DNA of 64,000 nt from Trissonchulus latispiculum (GCA_030248195.1 JASAND010024053.1:1-64000), one strand, 5' to 3'. Positions 10,166 to 22,850 are shown, counted from the stretch's first letter. Made by a program: numbers and translations. The notes: generated from the sequence alone by a model not told the origin.

Positions 10166-12428
10166 CGATGCTGATGTAATGATGATTCTGACAAGCGCTG
10201 GTGCAGCTCGGTCAGCCGCTGCAGATACAACCATCCATGAACAACCTCACTGAGCTGCCTGAATTCAGAGTTCCTCTGATCTTGCAGCAGAACAAGCCGG
10301 ATACTTCGGCCTGAAATTATACAAAAACTATCTACACTGAGTTAGACAAGCATACATAGTAGCACTCAAAACGGCTGAAACTTCTCCTAACCTGAAGGGG
10401 CACTGCTGACCGATTAAGGCGCACTGGAACCGTGTTCGGGAAAAATTCGACGGACGCTACAACAAATGGAAAGTCATTGCAGCGAACGGGTTTCAACCTC
10501 CCGGGGGCACGGCCTTTATAATCTTGTCGTATCTAAGCTGAAGCATCTGGAGTCCTTTAACGATGTTACCGAGTGGAGCATTCCACCACATCTTTTCCAG
10601 TCAGATGACCTGGAAATGTGGACCTATCTATTGACTAAGCTTATGATTTCCCTCTTGTCGTTTCGCTGATTTATTATTTGAACACCCAGTTTGACTGGAG
10701 CAAGTCGAAGCTACGTAACTTACGTTCATCGCCACGGAAACATCATCAGTTTGGAAATTTCATAAACTGAAGCGGAACTGAGCATCTGAGAGCTGCAACT
10801 GCACTGCCCTATTGATTCAAACTATACTTGATAGTGTACTGTTATATGTGCCTGTTTTTCATGCGGTCTGTTACTTTACAGACCGTGACGAGATTACTAG
10901 TAAACCTTTCTATCGTTGCAGATGCACAATAATTCGAGGGCAAGAAAGTGCAAGTTCTTAGTCACGACAGTTCCAGCAGTCGGTGGAAACTCCTTCCATT
11001 CTGTCACAAGAAAACAAACTACTCCAGACTCTAACTACCCTAATGGCACTGTCATGTGACATTTCCATCAAAAATGTCACTTGTTTGCATAGTGTGCGCC
11101 ATTTTCTGTGGCTGGTTATCTCACATGGTATGAACTGCATGTCGGTATCAGCAGGTACTGTCAATTGCACACTTTACCTTCCTACTGGCAACGTACCGAG
11201 ATTCCAAGGGGCGGCCGCCTTTGGGTGGAGCTGCCGCGGTGCAAGTACAGCTTAGGCAGTAATAGAAATTTAGATTGTCAGAAACAACCTACTACTCGAC
11301 GGCTAAGGTGAAGTGCCTTCGTGAAGCCCTAAATCCCTTTCGCGAAGCTCGGTTTTTATTTTCCTTTGCCGGCCTTCTCTTTCAGAGCAGGACGTTATTA
11401 CCTATTTGTCAAAACGTGTCAGTAGTATACGGGACCCCTGAGTTGTTGACGCATTCACAGTTCGCTGCAACTGGAGCTGCAGTAATCGCAGTCAAGACAT
11501 CCAGCAAGTTTCTGTCGCACAGAAAAGATAGTTAGGTACTGATCAGCGGTTCTAACCCTTTGAAAGGCAGCCATTTTCAACGAGTCAGAAATTGTGTAGG
11601 CACTGTTTCAATTATAATTTCGTTTACAGCACGAAGTTTTGGATAGAAATTGTCCAGGCACCGTTTCAATTAAAATTTCATTTAAGCAAATTCTTGTGCT
11701 AAAAACAAATGTAATTGAAATGAAACGAAGTTACACCTGCACGCCTTGCGTTGACCGTTATTGCCCTGACGTGTATTAACTTCTGACGACAAAGTTGTGA
11801 TTTAGTCTTCCATTAGTTATCACATTTCCACGCGGCTTAGGTTGATAATTCCTAGATATTACAGTCTAAAGGTGCATTCATAGTTCCAGACGCAAGCAGA
11901 CGCGCGTAGACGCTACAATTATTTTTAAACGGTTAAAACGGCATGTTACAATCTGAGGCGTCGACGCGTGTCTCTCTGCATTCGCGACCATAAATGCACC
12001 TTTACAGCCTTGATGTTATGACTACTATGGTCGATATGTTGGCATAGTGGTCCTATTAAAATGTTTGATTAATATAAGCGAACAAGCACAAGACAATAAC
12101 TTCTATGTGCTAACTAGACATCAGTTTTTATAAGCATTATTTTTGAGTAGAATTTCCTTTGACGGATTTTGTTTTCATTGGCAAGGCGTATTCATTTGCA
12201 ATAACATTTTTGATGTGGCGCAATTAGACTGGAAAATTATGCTGACGGTCGTCTGACCTAAGCTGATCCAAAGCTCGTTGATTGCTCATTACTACACCTT
12301 TAACATTTTCTCCAATTAAAGAGACAATTTTCTTCCCTCACATGGATTTCTGATTTTTCCTAACCTATTGGATGTAAGCAGCAAAAACTGGTTTACTTAG
12401 TTTAGCGTTTTAATATGTTGCTTTCTTA
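10166..12428. other. No recognisable gene
   Basis: Several short frames (for example 10466-10669 and 10983-11535) have no domain I recognise, no repeated motif and no convincing splice sites linking them. Composition is less AT-rich than the neighbours, so an old decayed gene or element cannot be excluded. Confidence 0.4.
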
Positions 12429-12448
12429 TGTTAAATATCAGCAACCCA

Positions 12449-12600
12449 GAAAGGTTGAAATCAGCGTAATAATCTACTCTCAACGTCCGGGGATGTGGCG
12501 CAGTGGTAGAGCGTTCTACTTCTTAAACCAAAGCTCGGCTGTTCGATCCCCGCCCTGGACACTTTTCTTCACATCTTTCAGATCCTGATTTCAACCTTTC
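12449..12600 (+). mobile_element. tRNA-like element with inverted termini (family T1, copy a)
   Basis: GAAAGGTTGAAATCAG (12449-12464) and its reverse complement CTGATTTCAACCTTTC (12585-12600) bracket a tRNA-like core at 12485-12560. The core has an A-box-like GTGGCGCAGTGGTAGAGCG, a B-box-like GTTCGATCC and pairing ends GTCCGGG/CCTGGAC. The core does not fold into a canonical cloverleaf. Other copies: 16251-16398, 22703-22850, 23144-23289. The homology between copies a and c starts a little earlier, at a GTTAAATATCAGCAAC word. Confidence 0.65.
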
Positions 12601-12810
12601 ACACTTATTTTTAGTAAATTTAACCAATAAAATTGCGTGCTATTGCCGGAATAAAAATGCTGTTTCAGGTGAGTGTGTACACATAGAATATTGTAAACAT
12701 AGTCCTTTATGAAGATATATCAGTACATTCCTAACCCTATGGCAGTCTTGTCAAATTAATCCTCCTTTGAGTCGTTGCCACAATAAACATTATGTTGATC
12801 CTGTAAGATC

Positions 12811-13749
12811 ATGGATAATAACACGACGGCATACGATTCGATTACAGTGGTAAGAACAATTCTTTCCATAACCATTCTGGTTCCATCCCTGATTGGATTT
12901 CTCCTCTATGTCTCATTCATTGGTGCCGTTGTCACCTGCAAGGAATATCGCTGCATCGCTTACTATCAACTGGCTGCCGCTCTTGGAATGGCAGAAACAG
13001 CATCGTTGTTTACAATCATGGTCTACGGAGTTCCCAGTATTGTTCTTGGCAAGACTATTGGCGGTAATACGATGAACAAATTGACTGGACTGATAATGAT
13101 GCTGGCTTGGTGGCCCAACTATCCTTTGATATGCTTACTGGCATTAAATAGACTGTTATCAATCTGTTACAAACACTACTATGATATGCTCTTTACTGGC
13201 GCAGTCAACAAATGTTGGGTTGTTTGTTCCGGTTTGTTCAGTTTAATTGTTACTAGCATAAGCTTGTTCAATTCTTGTCATCTGCTGTTGTATCCGGAGT
13301 GGTACGGGTGGGCCTACGACTTTGAGAGAAGTGAATGCAGACTAATGCTTAAAATAGACACGACAATCTGTATTGTTACAATTTTAGTTTCGGGAATCAG
13401 CAATATTTTGGTGTTCAGATCATATGTTTCCACGCATCGTCAAATTGCGGAGTGTCTCAATTCAAAGGATCAGGAGTTAGTGCGTAGAAATCGTGAATTT
13501 AAGCTCTTCTTTCAATTCTTTATTATTGCAGTGTACATGACAATTTTTGACATCGCTAGCAACGTGATGCCCTTTCTCACAACCTCACCTTTAGCTTTCT
13601 ATTGCTTGACTCTCATGTACATTGTTCAGCTTTCAATTAACGGTTATGTGTACATTTTTATGAACAAGCCGCTGAGACAAAAAGCGTTCGGCTTCCTCTA
13701 TAGACTCGCATATACTGAAGTGAAAATCTTTAACTCTGCTAATAAATAA
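12811..13749 (+). CDS. Seven-transmembrane serpentine receptor, nematode chemoreceptor-like
   Basis: Single open frame of 312 aa with seven hydrophobic helices at about residues 16-40, 47-71, 90-112, 134-158, 183-207, 230-254 and 262-285. The N-terminus is short and has an NNTT glycosylation site at residues 3-6. The end of helix 3 carries ALNRLLSI, the LNR-type replacement of DRY seen in nematode serpentine receptors. Helix 7 ends NGYVYIFMNKPLR, equivalent to NPxxY. The family signals through G proteins at the plasma membrane, often in sensory neurons; the ligand cannot be predicted. The frame has no intron, which is unusual for such genes. AATAAA follows at 13864. I cannot separate the Srx, Srsx and Srt subfamilies by eye. 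Confidence 0.85.
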   Translation: MDNNTTAYDSITVVRTILSITILVPSLIGFLLYVSFIGAVVTCKEYRCIAYYQLAAALGMAETASLFTIMVYGVPSIVLGKTIGGNTMNKLTGLIMMLAWWPNYPLICLLALNRLLSICYKHYYDMLFTGAVNKCWVVCSGLFSLIVTSISLFNSCHLLLYPEWYGWAYDFERSECRLMLKIDTTICIVTILVSGISNILVFRSYVSTHRQIAECLNSKDQELVRRNREFKLFFQFFIIAVYMTIFDIASNVMPFLTTSPLAFYCLTLMYIVQLSINGYVYIFMNKPLRQKAFGFLYRLAYTEVKIFNSANK

Positions 13750-13863
13750 TTATTTACTTGGAGTGGGAGACTAGACAGCAACCATCCAGATAGCAGAAAT
13801 ACACTTCCTGATTGGGGTCGTGATAGAGCAGAGGATTACAGTTGCAAGAATCAGCTTATTGTC

Positions 13864-13869
13864 AATAAA
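13864..13869 (+). other. Polyadenylation signal for the receptor gene
   Basis: AATAAA 115 bp after the stop codon; a second AATAAA lies near 14408. Confidence 0.4.
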
Positions 13870-14680
13870 GGTCACAGTTGGGGTCGCTCGGATAAGTCCC
13901 CGAGGTCGCAAAGAGCAAATCAGATTCCATTAGAATGAGCCTGTTTCTGTTAGACCTCCAAACGGGAAAGCTTTAATCGATCCTTCCTCCCTCTACCAAA
14001 TGGGAAGGGAATACAGCGTCTAGCAAAGCAACCTCCCCAACGGGGGAACATCCGCGCATTCCGATCGGTGCACCGTTACGCGATGCCAAGAAGAGATGAG
14101 AATACTCTTCTTCTTATTCATTATGTAGATGAATACACAACAGAGCAGCAGTTTCCAAATTAGTGCCTCTCTGCGATCCATGTCCTTAGCTCAAAAGCGC
14201 TTCAATTTTATGAAGAAAATTAGTAAGAAGTGTTGAAGCTAATATTATTTATGTAAGTGGTCAAGCTAATTTCATTTAGCTGCGTCTTAGTGTATCTGCT
14301 ATGTATATACGAGAGCGACTGGAGATAAGTTAATTATTGCTAAGCAGTGTTTGTGGGCTACCTTTGTATCCTTGTTTTCTTTCTTGTCTCCATACATTTT
14401 GTTTGGAAATAAATGTGTTTTGTTGTTAATTTTGCTGTTCATTTTCTTTTGACAATTTCCCAGTAGTTTGGAACAGTCGTGAATATTCCTGAATACTGAA
14501 AATAGATGGGGGTCAGTGTGGACTTTGGTACTTTATAGGTTCAATCTAATCCTTGTTTGCATTTCTCGATTGGGCCCAGATTCCATGGCATCAGCATCAA
14601 GTCAAGAACCTGCTGGGGGGAACGAAGCTCGACAATTTGCATCCCTTCTGAACAAGTCAGGAGGAAATGATTTTCGAAAC

Positions 14681-15061
<381 letters not shown>

Positions 15062-15168
15062 CACAACAATTAATAAGCGTCCTGAATAATTTTTTAATGA
15101 TAAAGACTAATTAATTTCTTTAACATTGATAACGATTGTATGAACTGAGTAAATGTTTTCCTCACTAA

Positions 15169-15335
15169 GGTCCTTTTCGCACGCGTTTTAAAAGACTAGA
15201 GTTAAGTTTTTTAACTTAGTTTATCTCTGCAAGCTAGTTAAAATGAACTGTTTAACTCATGTAACGCTGTGCGCGAAAAGGATTAAATTAATTTTAACTA
15301 ATTCAACTAGTCTAACTCGTTGCGCGAAAAGGCCC
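15169..15335. mobile_element. 167-bp MITE with TAA target duplication (PIF/Harbinger-like)
   Basis: Ends GGTCCTTTTCGC and GCGAAAAGGCCC are inverted repeats, with TAA directly outside each (15166-15168 and 15336-15338). An internal GCGCGAAAAGG copy is at about 15273. No coding capacity. Confidence 0.55.
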
Positions 15336-15379
15336 TAAGATAGTTTGCGTTTTGACCTGAAGTCAACCTTAGTTTCAGG

Positions 15380-16027
15380 TAGTGTTGTGCATTGTCCGGT
15401 GCGGCCAACTGGCTGGCGGTTGGCCGTTGGCTGGCCAATGGCCGAGTGCTGGCAAGCTCAAATTTACTGATCTTGTGCGTTAACTGTGTTGAAATATTTA
15501 ATTTTGCATAATATCGTAAACATGTTGCTGTATAAACGTTACATTAGATACAGTAGTACAGATTTTCACTTAGATGTTGATAATTTTTATCGTTATTAGA
15601 GTTATTTTACAATTAAACTTGCTAATTGCATGCAAATTTTAAGTGTGCTAACAACGCAGTTTTTAAATTTGTCTGGCGGTGAACGTCTCATCACTTTATT
15701 GCGGTCCTCCAGCAAAATTAAAACTGAGTTATCGCGGGTTGGAGCGAAATGTTTGGAAAAACTATTTTACAAATATTGTAAATTGTAAATTGTACTATTG
15801 AAATAAAATTTAATTAAGTTGACGCCTAATTAAGCACGGTAGACGAATAAAAATAGTAAATTCCAGCTCGCCAACATTGACAAATAGCTAAAGAACGGCC
15901 AATAGCTTACGGCCAAGAAGCAGCCAACGGCCAACGAGCGGTCAACGGCCAATTGGCCGGCAAACTTCAAACTCCGGCCAAGCCAAGCCAAGCCAACCAT
16001 GGAAATTTTCGGTCAATCCCAACACTA
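15380..16027. mobile_element. 648-bp hAT-like non-autonomous element
   Basis: Ends TAGTGTTGTGCATTG and CAATCCCAACACTA are inverted repeats of the CAGTGTTGGG type common in hAT elements. The flanks are GTTTCAGG (15372-15379) and GTCTCAGG (16028-16035), an 8-bp target duplication with one change. Subterminal regions are full of TTGGCC/GGCCAA words on both sides. It sits inside dispersed repeat R2. Confidence 0.7.
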
Positions 16028-16250
16028 GTCTCAGGACCACAGAAACCGGAGAATCTGCCAAGTATCATGACCAGGTGACTTTGCTTCTACGTGATACCTC
16101 AAAAATGACGGATGGCTTACAACAATCATCATCACCAAGAATCCCAATAAAAAATCAAAAATGCCTTCGATGTGAAACTAATAATTTTGGTTTTAATTTA
16201 ATGTACACAAAAAGACAGCAAATCTTGTAGGAAACAAAGGGTACCGGTGT

Positions 16251-16398
16251 GAAAGGTTGAAATCAGCATTGAAAGATGTGAAGAAAAGTGTCCAGGGCGG
16301 GGATCGAACCGACGAGCTTTGGTTTGAGTAGAACGCTCTACCACTAAGCCACATTCCCGGACGTTGAGAATGGTTTATGGCACTGATTTCAGCCTTTC
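16251..16398 (-). mobile_element. tRNA-like element with inverted termini (family T1, copy b)
   Basis: GAAAGGTTGAAATCAG at 16251-16266 and CTGATTTCAGCCTTTC at 16383-16398 surround the tRNA-like core (16290-16362, minus strand). The inverted match extends outward with CCGGTGT on the left and ACACCGG on the right, so the termini reach about 20 bp. Confidence 0.65.
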
Positions 16399-16402
16399 GA
16401 AC

Positions 16403-17704
16403 ACCGGATCAAAAAATGGAAACTAGTTTTAATATCCGTGCAACTCATTAACAAAATAAAGATTAACCTAGTCTCTGAACAATCCTCATTTTCAAAAATA
16501 CTTCACCTTTTGTCAATTTTTCATCGAAATTCATATTTTCATATGCAACTGGACGTAATAGTTTGGCAAGATAAAAAATTTAGGTGTCACCCCTGCACCT
16601 GCGGCAGAACAGTTCTCCGATTAACGCATTGCCAATATTGAGCTACCGTTGCTACAGTTGTATCAAACTAGAAAGAGTTTGTATTATTATATTTTTTGTA
16701 TTATAGTTTGTATTTTTTGTATTTTTTGTATTATAGTGTGTCTTATATTATAGCAGTTTGGCTATTCCCGCAGCTTTTTACTTGAAACCAATGAATGTAG
16801 AAACTTTTGAGCGTTTATTGGAAAATGCCTTTTGTTATAAAATAGGCTTGACCGGATAGATTTGTGACCAAAATTTTAATTCCAACAATTTTTAAGAATA
16901 AAATTTTGAGACATTCTGATTGCGGATTTGGATTAATTGATTCCGGATGAAATAAGCTAATGTAATGTTGTATGTAACCTAAAGACTAGAAGCAGAAATG
17001 AAGTCGAATTGTTTTATTGATCAAATCGGAAATGGTTAGTAGCAAAGTTAGTTCCATTAGTAAAGCGTTAAAATTAGGCAAAAATTAGCCTTGGTTAGAG
17101 TAGCTTAGTTAGTTGCATTAGTTCAAGGTTTGAAGTTACACGTAAGTAGTTAATTGAGGACAAACAGAAAGTCTAGCAAACTAAGCCGAGGACAGAGGGT
17201 ACCGAAATATTCCGGCTGTTTAATTTAGTTTTTCATGGAAGACGAAATCGATTTTCTTGAAACCGCAAAATTCGAAATTGAAACAGCATTGATGCATTTT
17301 GTAGTATGAAAGGAATTTGAATGAATTCTCAAATTTATAAGTTTCTTCCGAAGATGTTTCTGGAGAAATTCGATTCGTATACTAACATCAAACGAAACAT
17401 ACATATGAGCTTTTCGACAAGTGCATAATTTGTAGACAGTATTGAACTGTTAGTAAGTGGTTAGTAAAATTAGTAGAGAAAGCTGATGCTAAATTTCGCA
17501 TCAAGAGATAGCAAGAACTATCAACAAAAAGAAACATTTAATGTTGAAATAAAAAGTAATTTGGCTAAAAATATTCCACGTTTTCAGAAAGGGTTAGTTA
17601 CACAAGGCACAGGTTAGTCTGCAGAGAACAAAATCACAAATTTAGTAGAAAAACAGCAGAAACTAGCATGTTTCCAGAGTTCATTTTTCGCATTATCCTT
17701 TCAT
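16403..17704. other. AT-rich, no gene seen
   Basis: Contains a TTTTTGTATTATAGT microrepeat at 16680-16750 and many TAGTTAGTTAGC-like words near 17040-17120. It is the 3' flank of the minus-strand collagen gene. Confidence 0.4.
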
Positions 17705-20700
17705 CTAAGTGGACTTGATGCTCCGATAGCCACGAGGAGGGCAAGGGCAGTACTGAGCATCGGGCCCGGGTTGGCCGGGGTCTCCCTGGGGTCCGGAGTG
17801 ACCATCCGCCCCATCCACCCCATTCTCTCCGGAGGGTCCGGGTCCGCCCTTGGGTCCTTTCGGTCCAGGCTTCCCACCGCGACCTCTGGCGCCGGGCGCT
17901 CCCTGGGGTCCAACCGGGCCCTGAGGTCCTTTGTCTCCTTTCGGTCCTTTACCACCTAAAACAAGCACACAGAAAAAAATGGTTAGAGTAAGTTGGTGTA
18001 TAAAATCACATCAGTGACTGGCTTAAAGATTTGGATTCCTCAGATAATAAAATGTTAGCAGTCTGAAAATTTCAACTGTGCTAAATTGGGAACTGGCAGA
18101 GTGCAAATATATTTGAGATTTTCAGACCAACTTTCATTCCAAAAAGCTTGAAAAAATCAGGTGGAGATAAAGGTTAGATTAAGTCCGCGTGAAAATACAA
18201 AAACTAGCCAGATAGATAGTTGCCTAATTAATAGCCAACTAATTGATGTAAAGTTTGATTATTAATTGTTACAAACCTTCTCCGTCCAATCCGGGAGCTC
18301 CCTTCTGACCGGGTCGTCCAGAGGGTCCTTCCGAGCCGTCGGGTCCAACCGGGCCTCGACCTCCCGGAATTCCGGGCATCCCTGGCATTCCCGGCATTCC
18401 TGACATACCCTGCAGTCCAATCAAACCTGAAACAGAAAAATGAACTCTTAGTTTCATCACAATAATGACTGTTAGAATAGGATTAAATGGAATAATTCAA
18501 TTTCAGTGAAGTACACTGACTGAAATATCTAATTTTAGGTTTTTCGACTTGAGCAATACCTACTGAGTAAACAGCTACAGTAATCCTCCACTAACACTCT
18601 TGACAATTTAAGTCGTTGACGAAGTTAAATTGGTGAGCAAACTAACAATCTAATTTCCTCTGAGTTTACTGTATACCTTCGAACAGCTGCTTAGGTGTGT
18701 ACAGCTGATCAAATTCATGACAGTCGAGATGTCTCATTAGAGTAGAAATGAAATGTAGTCTTTGACGTCCACAGAATTTTGAAATCGGTTTCCCAATTTC
18801 CCGAATGAAAAAATAATTTAAAAATTTAACTTTTTTCAATTTAGTTTTATGTGTTGAATAGTAACTTGCTTTCATTGCACAATTTCTGTCATTTCTGAAC
18901 ATGGTGATAGCATAGCTATGAGTTAGCTAGGCGTTGGCTTACCAGGTCTGCCTCGTGGGCCGGGGGGTCCAGGCGGGCCGGGCGGGCACTCCACGCATCC
19001 CATCATGACTCCCATCTGGGCCTGGACGTCTTCCGCATCCTCTCCCGGTTTTCCGGTCTCCCCAGCCAATCCGGGTTCTCCGGATTCACCGGCAGCTCCC
19101 GGATTTCCGGGCGGCCCGGCGGGACAGTTGTTGTTGGCGTTGCAGTCTGAAATAGAGAATAAATTCAGTTAGACACTCTGTGGGCCTACTTTCGCTGGCC
19201 GTATTTCTAATTTCGCAAATATAAACTCAATATCGATAATTTTTAAGCGGAATGCTGACACTGAATAATTGCCATAACAATTACCCGAGGTGCTCTACAA
19301 GGCTATCAGAACGTCCATTACGGTGCAGTGGTAGTTTCGCTTGACAAACGGCCACCCCATAACAGTCTTGGCAATCTACCTTGTGGAATCGAAACTTAAA
19401 GCAGGGTGCTAAAGATTATTTCTGCAAGCTCCAGACTTGACATGATCCTCCAGATTTAGCGCCGAAAGAAACCTCTGCTCTGAACTTAACATTAGCATGT
19501 AGTCAAATTGAGACTAAACCTTACTGCATTGGCCTTGGGGTTGAGGTGCCGGGGGCTGGGTGGGTTGCTGCCCATATCCACCCCCACCCCCAGATGTCCC
19601 GTAGCCTCCACCACCCCCGGAAGTTCCATAGCCACCCCCGCCGTACTGACGGGCCACTCGGGGTCCAACGTCGATGCTTTTCACCTCATCCCAAGCCTGA
19701 TCCGCCAGAATCTAAAATGAAACACAGTTATGGAGTAAACGTACAGTTAATTGAATGTCGTATTTGGGTTTGCGCTAAATGTTAGCAAAAATCTATGATC
19801 ATGTTTATTGAGTAACAGTGCACCTGCGAAACTACATTAACGCTACATCGTTAGCGTTCATCGTTTGCTGGTCAGACTGCAGAAACCTCACTACCGTTGA
19901 TTGGGTGATCTAGAAGCAGATTAAGGTAGTTTCGACTTCTATGTTCTCAAAAATTAGACCTGTAGAGATTCCAATTGGAAGGATCTAGAACAGTCTGTCA
20001 ATTTTTGCCCCCCTTTTTTGGCAAGCCCCCTTCCCGAAATGACTTTTTCTGGAAAAGTGCAAAGCAATCTTTCAAAATCCCCAAACTCTCAAGGGTCTCT
20101 AATTGCCTGGCTGGCGGGGGGACATTCACGAATTTTGGTAGGAACAAGGAGCATAATTATACACCTAAACACTTCCCTGCATGTAGTAGGTATATAATAT
20201 AGCACTTATAATTTCAACTATACGACTCATTTTTATCTAAGTAGCCTTAAAAGGATATAATGTGAAGCTGAATCAAATTGGAATTGAAAGTTTATTTGGT
20301 ATGTCTTGTACATAATTAATATATTTTTAACAAACCAAAGTAAGCTAAATTTGTTGCACAATGCAAGTTGCCAGAATTAATCTTGCCCAGTTTGTTGGAA
20401 ATAATACTTATTCCCGAACTCTTGTCTGATTATAGGGCAAGGACTGGTAAACAGCCGTAATTATGTAGATTAAACAACGTAATTATGTAGATTACTGAAA
20501 TGAAAGCTAATGGCTGTTTCTTGCCTTCAGTCGGACTGCTCTCGAAAGTGGGGTCTCATTCCGTAATCCCTAATAACGAAACGAAAAAGTAGCATGGTCC
20601 TTTTTTTCGCAAAAACAGTTTTCGCAAAATCTATACAATACAACCAACAGCTTGATTCATGGAGAAATCAGAATTAAGCTGTCCTTCAATAACTAAATCA

Positions 20701-20906
20701 AGATTCAAACAAGCAGGTACCAGCAGTTTGCTAAGCAACCACCTTCTGTTAAGATTTACCTTAAACTCCACCATGTGCTCATCAATTTCGGACCAAACAT
20801 TGCTGATCTCCACAAACAGCATGGGAACAAGAATTCCCGAGCCGATCAGGGTTAGGACAGAGATTGCAACTGCAATAGTTGCAGTGAACTGCACATTTCC
20901 AAACAT
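17705..20906 (-). CDS. Nematode cuticle collagen, five exons
   Basis: Exons 20906-20760, 19711-19525, 19146-18943, 18426-18277 and 17955-17705 join in phase through GT/AG introns to give 312 aa. Residues 1-49 form the nematode cuticle-collagen N-terminal domain with one hydrophobic anchor (about 7-31). RVAR at 67-70 is the subtilisin-type processing box. A Gly/Tyr-rich stretch (73-94) precedes QCNC, a short Gly-X-Y block, a GCVEC interruption, a long Gly-X-Y block of about 115 residues and a C-terminal [14 protein letters not shown] tail. Such proteins trimerise, are cleaved and cross-linked, and build the exoskeleton. The length is typical of the family. The start chosen is the ATG at 20906; GTG codons upstream are not used. 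A TATAAAAAG box lies 84 bp upstream. Exon 3 has a stray duplicate at 8350-8524. Confidence 0.92.
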
Positions 20907-20989
20907 GACGAGCCAACAACCGAACACACAAGAGAGTGACTGCGAAAAGATTGAGCGTTACAACTGATTTTCAAACTACAAAAGTTGGT

Positions 20990-20999
20990 CTTTTTATAG
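20990..20999 (-). promoter_or_regulatory. TATA box of the collagen gene
   Basis: CTATAAAAAG on the minus strand, 84 bp before the ATG. A pyrimidine-rich TCTTTTCGCAG acceptor-like word about 40 bp before the ATG could be a trans-splice site; that part is conjecture. Confidence 0.55.
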
Positions 21000-21000
21000 T

Positions 21001-22080
21001 GATTATTTGTAGGCCAATGGTCAGTTTAAAGTTTGCCCTCAGCAAAACTTTGTACCAAATTTTGAACACAATGCCATAATTTAGTGTAAAACTTGACAAA
21101 CGTGGGGGCATTTTTGGGTCACTAATTTAGAACAAACTCCCCCGAAATTGTCTAACTGGGGAATAGTTTGTGTCAAATGTCGTGTGTGTCCAGTTTCGTG
21201 GAACAAGTTCTGCAAAATTAAACAACTTTTAAAATAGAGATTGTAATGACCAAGCTGAAAATGTTTCCAAGACTTTTAACAAAGATAAGATAACTACACT
21301 ATATATGGCTAGTGTTTGTCACCGGCTAGACCAGAAACCGGCTAGGCTACATTTTCCAGGCTTATTTATTGCATGGCTAAAACTATAAGTAATAATTCAG
21401 AATAAGTATAAGTAGATAACTAGAATGAATGTTTAACTTACTTAAAAACAGGAATTGCAGTCTCAAACATTAGTCATGTTTCAAGCGGTAATTTTATTAT
21501 GTGCGGATTTTCAGTTTCAGAGCATAACTATTTTCAGTTCAGTTTGACGCCTCATCCAAAATAATTTCGGTTTGCAGGCCTATATATACTAAAATTTTTA
21601 TACCGCCGGAGGCGGTATACTTGTAATGGGTTGACCCATCTGAATTCCTATGTTTTGCATGTAAATTGCTTGGCGCGGAGGATTTCCGTCCTATCTTCAA
21701 CACATGTCCCTGTTACGCAGGTTTTTTTGCCCAACAATTTTTCTACGATTTTGCAATTTTTAGAGCACCATTACAGTCAACTTAGTTAATTTTTAACGCC
21801 CTGTAAATTGTTTTGCACACAATCACTCTCTGCCTTTTCTCATATTACCAAAAATCGGGCGTTATTTGCCTGTCACTTGATTGGCAGAGGTTTAACAGAT
21901 CAATAAATCGCTAAAACTGATGTTACAATTTTCGTGTGCAAAGACTGATTTTGCGCTTGCACTGTATTTATTTCATTAGTGTTTGCTTTGCTTCAGAATT
22001 TAGATAAAATAAATTGTTTAAAATAAACATATATAGATAAATGATAACTTTCTCTCTCGAAGCTTACTCGATAACGTCGC
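21001..22080. other. No gene seen; short GC palindrome
   Basis: AT-rich upstream flank of the collagen gene. TATACCGCCGGAGGCGGTAT at about 21600-21620 is a compact palindrome standing out from AT-rich sequence. Confidence 0.4.
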
Positions 22081-22086
22081 TATAGT

Positions 22087-22150
22087 CAGAGTAGTGTAGT
22101 GGCTAGGGTGTCCGCTTTTCACTGTTCCGGACACAGATCGAATCCTTCTT
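22087..22150 (+). ncRNA. tRNA-like remnant
   Basis: Has TGTAGTGGCTAGGGTGTCCG (A-box-like, followed by one arm of a GTGTCCG/CGGACAC hairpin) and AGATCGAATCC (B-box-like). The central loop is too long for a working anticodon arm, so this is probably a tRNA-derived repeat. Confidence 0.3.
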
Positions 22151-22702
22151 CCGGTATAATTTTAGTTTCACAATTGGCAGTGGCAAATGGCAATAAAATA
22201 CTCCCATTCTTTTGTTTCAGAAACGGTAAATGTCGGGGAGTTGAAACTAGTCAAAAGCTAAAGTCACCGTACACTGAACAGTATGATGAAAACAAACAAA
22301 ACGTTGAACACATAAATCCCAAACTCTACGGCGGTATTATTCCCCTTTTAAGGGGTAACTTGTTAATTTCATTTTCAATTGCAATGAATATTAACCTTTA
22401 CCGATCGTCTCATAAACGCAATATGTTTATGTTAATATTAGACAGGTACTAGGATATTTGTTATGATGCCGTAATGATTCAGTGATAAAAACAGTGTATG
22501 TTAACATATGGCCTGCTTTATTGGAATGAAAACAGTATCTTGATATCATATTTCAACTATACGACTTATTTTTATCTAGATTACCTTAATCCATTAATGC
22601 CGGATGAGCCAAATGGCCCAAGTGGCGATTTTCGACATGTTTTGTTTCAGGGCAGAGGCCAGTTACCGGTTCATAGTCTGGGTGTTAAATATCAGCAACT
22701 TC

Positions 22703-22850
22703 GAAAGGTTGAAATCAGTGCAATAAACCATTCTCAACGTCCGGGGATGTGGCTTAATGGTACGTTCTACTCTTAAACCAAAGCTCGGTGGTTCGATCCC
22801 CGCACTGGACACTTTTCTTCACATCTTTCAGATCCTGATTTCAACCTTTC
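22703..22850 (+). mobile_element. tRNA-like element with inverted termini (family T1, copy c)
   Basis: Same termini (22703-22718 and 22835-22850) and tRNA-like core (22739-22810) as copy a. One base of the GGTAGAGCG box is lost here (GGTACGTTC). Confidence 0.6.

Noticed and set aside
10466..11535. Cluster of short frames that might form a gene
   Set aside because: No recognisable domain, frames overlap on both strands, and no consistent splice signals connect them.
20631..20759. Extension of collagen exon 1 past position 20760
   Set aside because: A GTAAAT donor at 20759 and the phase-0 match to exon 2 show that this part is intron.
22099..22452. 117-codon plus-strand frame
   Set aside because: Begins in a tRNA-like remnant and has no domain or splice context.
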